Shown in pieces: positions 24,499 to 35,740 of a stretch of DNA of 64,000 nt (its first letter is position 1; each line of letters begins with the position of its first letter). The notes beneath the pieces are model-generated. The model made no database searches. It was not told where the DNA came from and was given only the letters and a program-made list of their open reading frames with translations. The position numbers and the translations under genes are program-made. This stretch comes from Guyanagaster necrorhizus (Eukaryota > Basidiomycota > Agaricomycetes > Agaricales > Physalacriaceae), in the NCBI RefSeq assembly GCF_019112545.1, contig NW_025064882.1, forward strand, positions 1,130,928 through 1,194,927. The letters are read 5' to 3'.

Positions 24499-25837
24499 AT
24501 GGCCGCAGTAAGTGTCCGTAATATCTTTCCATCTTACCCCGCTAACTCTTTTTCAGACAAAAGAAAAGCTCGCGCGTGATATCTTTGGTGGTTCTGACTC
24601 GGAGCTTTCTTCCGATGAAGAGGAAGGTTAGCTGTTGGCACAACATCTCAACGTATAATAATCCTGATTTCTCTTGCTCCTCCAGAGGTAGTCCATAAAC
24701 AGTTGCAAGGAAAACATCGCAGGGATGATTATGAATCCTCTGGTCCCGACTCTGAAGATGACTATGGCCATCAGGAAAAGCCCAAGAAACGGAAGATCAT
24801 CAAGAAAAAGAAATCCAGCGACGGTCAGGAAGAGGTTGGCTCAAAGAGGAAGCGGGGAACGAAGAAGAAGGAACCTACATACACGGAGGAAGACTTGAAT
24901 GACCTCCCGCCAGAGCAAGGTGCGTCGTTGCTATACCGTATCTGACACGTGGTTATAATTTCCGTACAGCAAGCAAGATCAGACTCGACATGCAATTTGA
25001 TGCTATACTCAAGCCGAAAAAATCATCCCGCCCCAAAAAGCGAAAGAACAATGACGAGGTTCTCGATAGTTTTGCTGATGACGAAGTAGCCCGGTTGCGA
25101 GAATCAATGAATAATGCCGCTGACGAAGATATACGCTCCAATCATGACAAAATACCGGCTACGGCGAAGCTACGGCTGCTTCCTGAGGCCATGGACACTC
25201 TGCGAAAGTGGGCAACGCGATCATCATATGTGAGACCATCACTTAACATCTGTGCAGAGCTTCCCTTGCCCAGTCTATGATCGACAACAATCTTCTAGAA
25301 GGTGTAAAACGCTGGCTAGAACCTCTCCCAGACCGCTCTCTTCCCGCGCTAAACATTCAACGCGAGTTCTTCTCCATCCTCAAGAAAATGGAATTTATCG
25401 ATTCGGCCGTGCTCAAAGAGTCTGGACTTGGCAGAATCGTCGTGTTCTACACGAAATGCAAGCGTGTAACTCCAGATATAGCGCGCATCGCTAGCGAACT
25501 CGTCTCAACGTGGTCGCGGCCAATCATTAAGAGATCTGCGTCTTACAGGGACAGAGTCGTTCCTGTTGCCCGAGATGACGGAGACGCGAACGGGGCCAGG
25601 TTTGGCGGAGAGAAACTGGGTGCTATCTTGGCCCGCGCTAAAGAGTCAGAGAAAGGCCGAATACGCAAAAATGCTGTCATGGTACCTCAGAGTGAATTGG
25701 GCAATTATACCGTGGCACCCAGGGCCAACGCCGCCCTCATGCGGGCAAATACCAGCGTGGATGTGGATGTGGAGAGAAGGCGGAAGAACGCGGAGCGTTT
25801 GAGGGCCTTGACCAGGAAGGTTGCTATGAGAGGCTGA
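24499..25837 (+). CDS. IWS1: Transcription factor IWS1/Spn1
   Basis: The start at 24499 encodes only MAA before the first intron; the next exon gives TKEKLARDIFGGSDSELSSDEEE. A charged disordered N-terminal half (EKPKKRKIIKKKK, RKRGTKKKEPTYTEEDLNDLPPEQ) leads into the TFIIS N-terminal-like (LW) domain: IPATAKLRLLPEAMDTLRK|ASLAQSMIDNNLLEGVKRWLEPLPDRSLPALNIQREFFSILKKM, then ESGLGRIVVFYTKC and ASELVSTWSRPI (about 25150-25530). Known homologues bind Spt6 and RNA polymerase II and help elongation and mRNA processing. The C-terminal tail is basic (RRKNAERLRALTRKVAMRG). Length and order agree with the family. Confidence 0.93.
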
Positions 25838-26373
25838 CCGTACGGTGCACTATCTCTTTTTTCGTGAATATCTGTAATTCCCAGTCCATTTTCTGTATAT
25901 GTCCCATCGGTTTGAATTTTCTTCGTCACTATGTCGCTATCCCGTGCGCAATCCATATATGTCTTGAAAGGGTCCTGCGTACAATACAAAATCATTTACT
26001 TGTACTGAGTCTTGGCGAGCGCTTCTCAGTTAAAACGTTTCAAGCTGTAAGGGTTGGAAAATTAGCCGACCCACTTTCACGCATAGGTAATGGCATCATC
26101 AATGGTTCGAATGATCCATTATATATAGTTATGATACCTACGTATAGATTCCCTACGCCTTAATACCTTCTAGTGCAGAAACGACCCTGACATACTAGAC
26201 ACCATAAAGGGGTCCAAGACACTTTAATGGATACCGTCATCATTATCAAACAGCATAGCCTCGTAAGGTTGGACTTTTCTTGTCATGAACGGTATAAGCG
26301 TGTAAAATTGACAGATTTCTGTGATAGGCCAGTAACAATACCCTAAATATATTAGTACATGAAACGTGTACAA
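25838..26373. other. Convergent 3' region between IWS1 and Aurora kinase
   Basis: 536 bp of 3' flank for two convergent genes, AT-rich and without a supportable ORF. A short ggttcgaatgatcc at 26104-26117 recalls a tRNA T-loop, but no cloverleaf can be drawn around it. Confidence 0.45.
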
Positions 26374-27709
26374 TCAATTCTGACCCAGCCCACTGCCCCT
26401 CGTGCTACCCTTGGGTCTATACTTGACGACCCAAGGGTGCCGAAGCACGTCCACCAGAGGGAGTCGCTTCTGTGGGTCATGTTGAAGAAGCTTCAAAATT
26501 CTCATTAGATTTCCTTATGCTGATGTATACCAGGCCGACATACTCTCGCAATAAGGTCTCGTGCTTCCGGTGACATGCCAGGCGGGAAACGAAGGTCGAC
26601 GTTGGCTATCCGTCGATAGGTATCTGCACGAATGATTTTAGATCAGATTAAGCAAGGCGCAATAATACTGACTGTTCACGCTACTCTGGTCCTCGAACGG
26701 CGGGTTACCGTTCAAGAATTCGTAGGTCAGTACACCCAATGCCCAATGGTCTACCCGTTCGTTATGGTCCTTGCTCTCGACCATCTCTGGGGGAAGATAG
26801 TCCAGTGTTCCACACATTGTCTTGCGTCGATTTCCTGGAGCATGTACACTCCACCCAAAGTCCGCGATTTTCAACTCCCCATTCAAGCCCAAGAGGAGGT
26901 TCTCAGGCTTGATGTCCCGATGGATGACATGTTTGCCATGCAAGTACATCAACGCGTCCGCCATCTGATCGATGTACCGTGAGCTTCTCTTCTCACTGAA
27001 GCGGCCGTGCTTGCTCAGTTGCCGATAAAGTTCTCCCTTTCCGGCAAACTCGAGCATTAAAAATATACGTTTCTCGTCATGGAAATAGCCATAGAGACGC
27101 AAGACATTGGGATGCCGTAGGTTCTGCTGAATTTCAATCTCCCGGCGGATCTGCTTCTCGACACGTCCTTGAACAATTTCGGACTTGTAGAGGGTCTTGA
27201 GGGCGATGATGTAGTGTGGTTCGGCTTTGGTGCGAACCATGTAGACACGACCGAATTTGCCTTTCCCGAGAGGGCGGCCCATGTCGAAAGAGTTTAGTGT
27301 CCATTCTCGAGTGGGCGAGTTCCTGGCAGTGTGTGAGAGAGAACTTGCTCAATGCTACCACAAAAACGCACCGTGCCACACTGGAATCTAATGCCAGCTC
27401 CCTCGCAGCATCTCCGGATACAGCCTCTCCTCTCTTCTCATTCTCGAGTTCCAATCCACCATCATAACTCCCAATGTCAATCTCAGGTGTTGCCGGTTTC
27501 TCTGCCGTCATGTTTCGCAAGGCAGAGTGCGTTATGGGTTTCGGTTTTGCGGAGTTAGTAGATGGGTTCGGCGCGGCGAATTTAGTTAATAGTTTAGCCA
27601 CGTTCGTTTGGCTTGGTTGTTTTGACAGTACGGTCGGTTTCGTTGCGGTGGTTTTCTTGTTGATGTCGAGAGCCGCAATTTGACGGGTGACTGAGGCTAT
27701 GGAAGTCAT
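26374..27709 (-). CDS. ARK1: Aurora-family Ser/Thr protein kinase (Ipl1/Ark1)
   Basis: The start at 27707-27709 gives [19 protein letters not shown] and a disordered N-terminal extension of ~130 residues. An intron near 27312-27373 joins SSVAR to [27 protein letters not shown]. Kinase landmarks are the glycine loop GKGKFGRVY, the Lys in [28 protein letters not shown] and the Aurora-type activation loop [16 protein letters not shown] (about 26780-26830, with the activating Thr). The C-lobe ends in ...[18 protein letters not shown] and stops at 26374-26376. DFGWSVHAP together with [10 protein letters not shown] is specific for Aurora kinases. The role is chromosome bi-orientation and spindle checkpoint within the chromosomal passenger complex, from family knowledge. 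I see one Aurora gene here, as expected for fungi. Confidence 0.95.
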
Positions 27710-29234
27710 GCTGATACTGCAGGCTCTTGGAACGCGAGGTGGTTGGTGGTGGGGGGAAGAGACGAAGAAGAATCGCGTCGCGGTTGCAACTTCAACTGCC
27801 ACGTGAGCGTGATGCTAGCCAATCAGAGGCACGGGCCGATGCACGGACCATCCCACGATGTGCAGCAACAAGACCTGTCTGTTGTTCTATGAATCTGTGT
27901 CGCTCTCAATGTCAATGAGTTTTTTTGACTGCTTAGACTCTGGTCATCGGTCTTAGAACATAGTCGGGCTCTGCAGTGGAACCGGACTCGGTGTCACTCA
28001 CTAAGGGTTCCACAATGCCTTCCTTTCTAACGATGGAAGGTAGGAACCAGCGTTCGGTCATAGACCAGCATCCTCCTCTATCCATTCATACCGTTCCTCG
28101 TAACGGTCATAAAGATAAATATTGTAATTATTAGCCAGAGATCACGATGCGGTTCTGATTCTCGAGCACTGGCTGTAGTCCTCCTAAATGTCTGAAAGAC
28201 TTCAGGGTCATGCACCACCATGTTCAATGGGGCAATCACAAGTAATCGAATGTCCTATTGGCGTCTACGTAACGGCATTTGTTATGCTAAATTTTGTAAG
28301 GTCGTCGACAAATTTCACGGTCGTCTCATTGGACAAAAGTTTGCGCATGAAATTTAATATCACAGAATGTTCCAGCGCCGCCGATCGCCGTGAGGCCATC
28401 GCGCGGACGCAGGGTCAAAAAGACTAGTACAATGAAATTTGATCATCAGGCGGGCGCCACAGAATTACGACTTATCACCGTTGTGCAAATCATACCGTTT
28501 CCCCTCAGTGTCAGGATCCATGCACATCCAGACCGGTGACCAAGGACGCTTGAGCATTCTTACTACAATTGCAACATTTAGGGGGATATACCGTGACGAC
28601 TGTAGTCGCATCAAGGGCGTACAAACGCCATGAAGCGGTTAAAAGACGATTCCCTAGAACGAAGAAATATTGATAACAAAAGCGGGCAGGGTCTCACAGC
28701 AGATGACTTTCTACATGGAAGCCGAAGGTGTAGCAGGAGAGTAGAAGTTGGGTGCATCCGAAATCCTGTTGAATGAAATTTCCGGTGCGACAGGTCTGCG
28801 AAGAATATCCTGAGCTGTTACAGGAGAGATGAGAATCATGAGGCGCGCAAAGTATATGTAAGGGCAGTGATCGCGAGTTGGGACGGGACGTCTGCCAACG
28901 AAGAGTATGGTGAGGAAGAAGGGTTAATTGATGGTATGTACTTTTGTTCAATAACGAGATGAAGATCAGGTCGCAAGGGCAACCAGGAAACGAACGAGGT
29001 ACAAGGGTGCACGGGTGCTGCGAGTGATCAACATCAACATTTCACTGATCACACTGATCAACACGTTTTCGTAGCCGAGTGACTCGAGGAGGATGCATGT
29101 CAAGCGCCAAATCTTGAGATCTGACATTACATCAGCAGCGGAGTTCCAATTTCCTTGGAAGGAATGCTGACAAGCTGAGTTTAAAAACAGAGCCAACACG
29201 TTCCCCCCTTTTGGCCTTGTCTTTCACCAGCAGC
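27710..29234. other. 1.5-kb gene-poor divergent intergenic region
   Basis: This region lies between the Aurora start and the next rightward gene. Short frames exist on both strands (for example a 77-codon hydrophobic leftward frame at 28966-29199), but none shows a family signature or convincing splice continuation. A cluster of three TGATCA hexamers lies at 29025-29060. I see no tRNA, transposon remnant or long repeat. Confidence 0.5.
29025..29060. promoter_or_regulatory. Cluster of three TGATCA palindromic hexamers
   Basis: TGATCA occurs at 29025-29030, 29046-29051 and 29055-29060, about 175-210 bp upstream of the start at 29235. The first two form a larger inverted repeat, GTGATCA...TGATCAC. 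This could be a transcription-factor site cluster; no factor is implied by sequence alone. Confidence 0.4.
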
Positions 29235-31075
29235 ATGTCGCGGCGCCCAAATCGCGTCTCCCCTCTCGCCATCGTCCTGCCCCAGCCTCCGCTCCCTCGT
29301 CGTCGCTCATCTCTTCTTTCTACTGACTCTGCTTCTTCTACCCCTAGGACTCCACGTTCCTCCGCTTGCGGCTCCCCAAACTGTTCATCCTGGTTCATCA
29401 AATCAAACAATAGAAAGAGCTCAGACAGCTGGAATAGCTCAAATCAAGATTTTGGAGACGATGTAGAGGCTGCTGACTGGAAAGCTGACCATATTTTATT
29501 GCTGTCACGGGTGCGTCCTCGTCTTCGTTATCATGTGTCCCGCTCATTGTATCTGCAGACCCTAGATGCTCTTCCTTCACATCTAGTCACTCCTTTTAAT
29601 GGCCCTATCCCTCCTTCTAATCTCCTCGATAAGATTGCCCGAGGCGTTGCCCAGGCTAAGGGGCCTAATGACTGGCCATTTTCTCTTCGTGCAACTCGCG
29701 TAAAACTCATTGAGATTGCTCGTACACGCGCGAGAGAAGACGCCAAGGTATATGTGGATGAGAATGATGATTATTTCTTTCGTGGTGGGGAACCCGACCT
29801 TCCTGCAGTTGGAAGGAAGCCCCGCCGTCCTGTATACCGGCAGTCCAGTATGGACTTTCTCTATGGGTCTATCTCCGAAGATCAAGATGAGCATGACAAT
29901 ATTACGCGGTCTGTGTTCAACCCTACCTTTGCCTTGTCTGTATTGAATTTCTTGTGTTTAGCTTATCCAACCGTCTTCAGCGAACGTCAGATTGCTTTGT
30001 CTCACCGACCACGTCTTATCATCCGTATTCGCGGACGCGAGCAGCTAACCACCTTTCTCAGCGCCGTTCAGCTTCACCGCCCCGTCCCGGTCACCTTCCG
30101 TCCCTCCTTAGCCCATCTACACCCAGTACCTCGACCCTCACTACTCTCACTACCATTTCCTCCTCGTGCTCACATCATAAGCGCTCTGGGTCCACACTTT
30201 CGTCAATGACCTCCAACGAGTCCTTGAGTAGTGCCGATGCCAAACTGTCATATCATCAGCTACTGCCTTCTTCCATGGTTTCCGCTGCGGATCCACGCGT
30301 CCAGCGTGTTCGTCGATCAGAATCACTTTGTGGGCCCTCAGCCTCCGTTAACGACCATGCTGCTTTCATACAAACCGCAACGCCTGCGCCCGTACGACAG
30401 TCGATTAAGCGTGCCCCGTCTTTCGGTGCTGCGGCGCAAGAACTTAGAGAAAGTAATCGAGCGAGGGTCGCTAATGACCTCGGTCTTCTCGGAATGGAAA
30501 CACCCACTGATGCGACCTCATATCCTTCTTCCGATGAAGAGGAGAAAAAGAGGAGTAGACATGTTAAGAAGGCGAGGACAAAGAATATTGTTACATCATC
30601 ATCGCCCCTTTTGCAACCATCCTCATCTATCCCTACTCCCGAAATCAAGGTCAAGGGCGCAAAGAAGTGCAGGGAGCAGAAGGATTCTGGTCATGGCAAG
30701 ACGGATGGTGACCGGTCATCGTCTAGTGTCAGTCTTGGCAGCGGAAGGCAATCAACGTCACAACGGCCAGCTCAGCGCGCGAATCTCCAGCGAAATCCCA
30801 GTATTTTTGGTGACGAGCTTCCTCATCTCCATATTCCCCCTCCGGACGATCATCAAATGCAAGTCGACTCTATGTACATGGGTCCTAGCACGGTGAAGAA
30901 GACTCCTACCCTTCGTCGGGTACGACGATTGGGTCTTGCGCCTTCGAGACGGATATCGTTTGGAAGTCTTGCTGTGCCCGAGGATAGCGTAGTGTCACGT
31001 TTTGATCAAGGACATGACGCAGATGTTGAAGAAGATTGCGAAACTGGGCTGGGTAGCGCCTTTCAATTGAGATGA
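29235..31075 (+). CDS. Unrecognised Ser/Arg-rich basidiomycete protein
   Basis: The start at 29235 gives MSRRPNRVSPLAIVLPQPPL. The N-terminal third includes a more ordered segment: DWKADHILLLSR|TLDALPSHLVTPFNGPIP, LLDKIARGVAQAKGPNDWPFSLRATRVKLIEIARTRARED and RPVYRQSSMDFLYG. The rest is Ser/Thr/Pro-rich and basic with SDEEEKKRSRHVKKART, and the protein ends GSAFQLR. Two introns are inferred: 29511-29558 (48 nt, in-frame, stop-free) and 29909-29961 (53 nt, which joins NITR to LSNRLQRTSDCF and is required by the frame shift). I do not recognise the family. The 41-residue helical core with WPFSLR suggests a small conserved domain, while the tail looks disordered and possibly nuclear. Confidence 0.72.
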
Positions 31076-32713
31076 AATCTCGTCTAGGGGAATCCATTCT
31101 CGGTTTCTGGACGGTAAGAGATTCTATCTCGCATTATGCTATATCTAACAAATGTGCCTAGTCTCTCGTCAGGCTCTTCGGTTATCCAAGACCATACACA
31201 GTTGGAACATCCCCCTCAATATTATTGCAACCATCTATTTCTCGCAACTACGCAGTTACAGCCGTCCTACTATTGGCTCAACAAATCAACTCTCGTTTTA
31301 TCACATTACCACTCGATCATCTTTGTCTCTCGTTGCTCAATTGTTTTTTCCATCTCATCCCATCTCCCGTCTCTTTCTCAAAATTGCTGTCGGAATCCTC
31401 CTGTTGACACCTTCCCATTACCCTCTTCCTGATCGTTGGTCCGCCGCCTATCGGCCTGTCACCATAATTCCGTTGGAACAGTTGTAACAATACTCATATT
31501 AGCATGTTGGCTTCGCATATCATTGCCACTGCCGTCACACCACTCTTTCAGTATCCTATCGGCGCTCCGAAAAGCCCACACGTATGGTGCTTCCATCGCT
31601 CTTTGCACTCTGAACCAAATATCAATTTGTCAATCACACACTCTCATTTCAATCATTCTCCTTCCTCTTGGCCATCTGTTATTCCTGGACTGCTCGCCAG
31701 GCACTGCGGGCATGTACAATATCTAGTGCTCTGCACTCGTACGCTTACAGCGTCTTTTATCATTCCCTTTATCTGATGCTTCATTTTACTGCGACAACCC
31801 CGAACCCGCTTCTTCTTCTTCTGTCTGCTGTATGTATTATTAGTAATCACTTATTTTTCTGCTGGCTTTTTCGATTACAGATATATAGATGTCGACTGAC
31901 TGCACTGGTTCCATTCATCCGCTTCTCAATAATCTTTGTTCAGATATCAATGCTCGCGATTTTCTTGTTGACACACGAGGTCTACTCTTGGTCTTGTCAA
32001 TCAATATACTGATATTTCCATGTTGCGGATGTCGAACGCGTGTTTTTCGTTCCGTCTCAAGCCTACTCGGGACTGTCAAGTTCGGAACCGGTACAAAGTT
32101 TGGGAGCGCACTATTTAGACAAAGCCGTGTTTGTTTTATTGGTGTTCCTTGATCCAAGCCGCCTCGAGGCTTATTGAATTCACAGAGCTAAACTACTTGC
32201 GGAAAAGTTGGTAGGTAACGGCAGCCGAGCCTTTGTACAAAAGAACGCTGCAATGATTCCAGGGACTATCATAGAAAGCACGCTTCCGCATTTCTTAGTT
32301 GATGGGATAACGATATTCATTAATTCGTCGGACAATACGCGCGTCTATATCCAAGGCGGAAACAATAGTTGAGGTACTCTTTAGTGGGTGAGTTGACTGC
32401 CTTTGTGACAGTTGAAGTGCATCGCGATGCACTACGTGGGGACTTATCCAGGGAGAAACAGAAACAGCATGATAAACATGGCGAGCAAAGAGTAAAGACT
32501 GGTGTCTTGATCTGAGAGTCTGCCTAGGGGAGACTAGGATGGTTTTTGGACTTAGATATACGGTAGTACTATTTCATTTCAATAGGTAGACAGCATCTCA
32601 AATAATTTCTATTCCGCAGAACGATGGTATCTGAGTGATAAAAATTAGCAATGAATTTAGTGAGAAAGATGGTCAGGAGACCGGCGTACAGGTCTGCTGA
32701 TGACCCGGTCTGT
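31076..32713. other. 1.6-kb gene-free stretch
   Basis: From 31.1 to 32.15 kb all three rightward frames are open for 60-110 codons at a time. The encoded peptides are composition-driven (Ser, His, Leu, Pro) and differ in every frame, so I do not call a gene; it may be a long 3' UTR or a non-coding transcript. From 32.16 to 32.7 kb there is no long frame. An 18-bp perfect palindrome lies at 32416-32433. Confidence 0.5.
32416..32433. repeat. Perfect 18-bp palindrome
   Basis: The sequence agtgcatcg/cgatgcact is its own reverse complement over 18 bp; the next base pair breaks symmetry. It has no spacer, so it is more like a dimeric protein-binding site than an RNA hairpin. Confidence 0.9.
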
Positions 32714-33048
32714 TCAGTGCTCACTACCGCTCGGTATCTGCGTCGCAGCGAAGTCTTCCGCAAGCTCTTGTCGAGCTTGTCGACGTTCTGCCAGCTCTAA
32801 TTTCTTCTGCGCAATGATACCACTAGATTTCTGGTCCCATCTCCACGCAAGGTATCCAAAGGCTCCCCAAGCACCCATTGACACGGCATGCCCGGTCATG
32901 TCTGTATTGGTCGCTATGAGAGGTGTATGTCGAATTGAAGCAATATTGACGCACTATCAAACAAATTTCGTTTCTGAATTCCAAGTTGGCCAAACCTGGC
33001 GGCAAGGCCGAAGAGGGAGAACCCTAGAACATTTGCGAACAACGACAT
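32714..33048 (-). CDS. Small putative mitochondrial inner-membrane protein
   Basis: Two exons. The first starts at 33046-33048 with MSLFANVLGFSLFGLAARFG and QLGIQKRNLFD, a short hydrophobic, basic N-terminus. An intron of about 41 nt follows (gtgcgtc...ctcatag). The second exon reads TNTDMTGHAVSMGAWGAFGY, LAWRWDQKSSGIIAQKKLE and a charged helix up to SGSEH, about 98 residues in all. The GHAVSMGAWGAFGYLAWRWD segment looks like one membrane span followed by a matrix or intermembrane helix. Size and layout fit small respiratory-chain accessory subunits such as those of complex I, but I cannot name one. It is divergent from the TPR gene, with 169 bp between starts. Confidence 0.68.
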
Positions 33049-33217
33049 TTTGGTGGTCAGTGAAAGGAGCGATCCGTTCGATGCCGTCTTTAGCAAACAG
33101 ATGTAAACTCATAAAGTGCCACTGCCGCCACCACATTGCCCGCTTTTCTTGGTATTACTACTCGATTCTGCCTTTGGCATACTGCGTTCGACGTGAAAGA
33201 CGTAAAATAGCCCGGCG

Positions 33218-34211
33218 ATGTCTTCTACCACCGATAAATTAGAAACGGGAAAGCAGCACAAGGAGACGGGCGATCAGGCCTTCAAGAATAGGGACTATAA
33301 AGCAGGTGTGTATTTCTTTGTGACTTGTTCGCACTGTTGCTGACTTGAGTTTCTTACCCTTAGCATTGACCGCATATTACATGGTATTTTATTCTATCTC
33401 CAAGATGAATTCGGCGGCGCTGATGGCATGAAGGCTTTAATGTATCTTCAAGGGCTCGACAAGTGTGTTCAGTCTTTGACATTTATGTTGATATCTCGCT
33501 GACAGACTGTTCTAGGAACGCCATTCCTGGCATGTCGGTCAATCCTTCTCGAGAGGAAGCGGAAAATTCTGACAAGAAACTATCCGAGGTCGCCGTTCCC
33601 GATTCTTCGCCACCCGCTCGTGCTGATTTTGGTCGTAGATCGATGAGATTATAAGCAAGATTTATGGCAACATGTCGGCGTGCCACTTCTCTCAACAGAA
33701 CTGGAAACGTACGATCGAGACCGCAGACAAGGTCTGTACGTCGTAGTAGTTTCGTACAGCCGTTGACCGCTCTTCTCAGGCGCTCGCAAAAAACGAGAAG
33801 AATTATAAAGCCCTCTTTCGAAAGGGGAAGGCATTGGGTGAACAAGGATATAGCGAGAGAGCTATCAGGGTTCTGGAAGACGTGAAGAAGAAGAACCCAG
33901 AAGGCCAGTATTCTGAATCAAGTCTTCCTAACGTTGTCCAACTCTCTTCCTTGTTCAGACGGACCCAAAGCCGACGCCGAGATCGCGCGTCTTAATGCGA
34001 TAGATAAAGCACGCGCCAAAGTCGAGCGACAAAAGTTGAAAGGTCGGTCGGTATACTGTCGTGGCGCCGCTGGGAATCTGATTTTGCTTATGTTCCAGGC
34101 TTCTTGACACGAGAGCGAGAGCCAAAGTTGAAATCAAAGTCGACGACGACGACAGACCCCGAGGAAGTGATCGAAAGTATCGTATCCCCTGCCGTTGCGG
34201 GCTTGTCCTAA
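33218..34211 (+). CDS. TPR-domain protein (TPR co-chaperone-like)
   Basis: The start at 33218 gives MSSTTDKLETGKQHKETGDQ. Six or seven short exons build a TPR module: GDQAFKNRDYKAALTAYYMAL, MYLQGLDKNAIPGMS, IDEIISKIYGNMSACHFSQQNWKRTIETADKAL and NYKALFRKGKALGEQGYSERAIRVLEDVKKKNPE. A basic tail follows, with DKARAKVERQKLKGFLTRERE. The last two repeats (NMSACHF..NW..TIE.AD.AL / N.KALFRKG.AL) follow the TPR consensus as found in FKBP- and TTC-type Hsp90/Hsp70 co-chaperones. A catalytic or other partner domain is absent. One intron (33904-33958) appears to use a GC donor to reach DGPKADAEIARL; a 37-nt GT-AG alternative exists. Confidence 0.78.
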
Positions 34212-34383
34212 CTATATTGTCTCCTTCCTTGGTCTTTCATTCTGTTGTTCATGTTCTGATGTCGCAAATGTATTTTCAGCTCCCTGTTTTCAAAGATCAT
34301 CAATGTATCACACGAACTACACAAGTGCATAATACAGTTATATTATTATGAAAAACTTCTCCTTTACTTCTGGATCTGGCGCG

Positions 34384-35740
34384 TTACACTAAGGTTACAA
34401 CGTCGGTGTCGACAAATTGTCCGACTTCAAACTCCCCCTCGACCACTCCGGCCTTTTGAAGGACGCTGTCCATATCCTGTTAGCTTTTCAATCATGACTG
34501 GTAACGTATACAACCTTAGGGTGTCAGTTATGACCTTAGTTTGGATCGTTAAGCAATCATCGGGATAACCGACGGTTTTCAACCACGCCTGAATCCGAAA
34601 GTCGGTACATGTGGTACAGACGCCAGGAGAGAACTTGCCAATATATCTTTTTCTGAGTACCCGAAGTGAGTCTTGATAAATTCCACATTACGGCTTGCAC
34701 GGCTGTCGGGGGAATCAAAAGTCTTGACATAGGTGGACAGCGATGTCAAAAACTCCCGCAGATCGCCAGAAGGGGTGGTCGGTCGAGCTGCAATCAACCA
34801 GGAAGGCCAGGGCGTCGGCACCGAGCCAATCTAGGTGATATCAATGTTTTGACCGATGACCGGTAAAAAGGCGCTTACAAAACGACATTCCTTCGCATCG
34901 ACGAACGGCTTCGTGGTAAACCATTCCCACATGAAAGCGCTGGTTGATCCATCGTTGACGGATTTGATGAGTCCATGGATGTCGTTGTTGACTGCGTAGA
35001 GTTAATGTCGGATGCTTATTAATAAGTCAAGACAAGACATCAGAATCCCTACTCTTGAATTGAAGGTCTTCCGAAGGCCAGTCCTGTTGTAGGGCCATTA
35101 CGTACGCCATGGTCTGGCTTCCGCTGAGGTTACCGCGTTAGAGGACACTAGAAGCAAATGGAATTTGGCACAAAGATTGACCTTCCTTGTCGTGAGATTC
35201 CTATCGTCGTGTCTTTGAGATCAGCAATCGAGTTATACTTGGATCCAGTTCCTGTAATGACGGCCCTACAGCAAGACGTCATGGAGGAAACGCCTGCGAC
35301 GCAATGGTAGACAGTTACCAGTTCAAGGGTGTCGTGACATAGCTGCCCACCAACTTGTAGGCCTTGGATCCGTTAGCGATGCCAGAGATAAGCGGATCTG
35401 TGAGTGCACTGGATACAGAAAGCTTCTAATCAATCCAAGTCATGCAGTGTCGGTCTCGAATATAGACCCACATCGCAACATCAATCTCATCGTTTGTGAG
35501 GCGCGAGATCAACTGTCCGGTTCCGCCTAGATGGATAAAATTAGCTTTGAGGTTCGCAAAAGGCATAATTGAGATTTAACTTGGACATTCGACAAGAGTG
35601 AAGGTCTTATTCTGGTCTGCTTGGGCGTATTGTAGTAGGGGAGAAGAGAAATGCTCTCGAACTAAAGCAGAGTACGATTGAAGAAGAATCGAAGTACAGA
35701 GCAAGAATCAATGCGGACCATATCCAATCCTGAGCGGCAT
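34384..35740 (-). CDS. Ca3427-like protein with periplasmic-binding-protein type 2 fold
   Basis: The start at 35738-35740 gives MPLRIGYVREHFSSPLLQYA. Following exons encode NKTFTLVECPSGTGQLISRL, TNDEIDVAICLTDPLISGIA, YKLVGSYVTTPLNWAVITG, DLKDTTIGISRQGSQTMAYV, FKVNNDIHGLIKSVNDGSTS, AFMWEWFTTKPFVDAKECRF and IGSVPTPWPSWLIAARP. This is the layout of the Ca3427 family, named after a Candida albicans protein, a eukaryotic branch of ABC-type substrate-binding (NMT1/THI5-like) folds. The C-terminus ends FVDTDVVTLV. The ligand is unknown; relatives bind small pyrimidine, sulfonate or amine compounds. There is no signal peptide, so it is probably intracellular. It is well conserved and shows no breaks. 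Confidence 0.82.

Noticed and set aside
26104..26117. tRNA-like T-loop ggttcgaatgatcc
   Set aside because: No acceptor, D-arm or anticodon stem can be paired around it.
28966..29199. Hydrophobic leftward frame in the 1.5-kb intergenic region
   Set aside because: It has no family match, no upstream splice partner and no downstream continuation; composition alone explains it.
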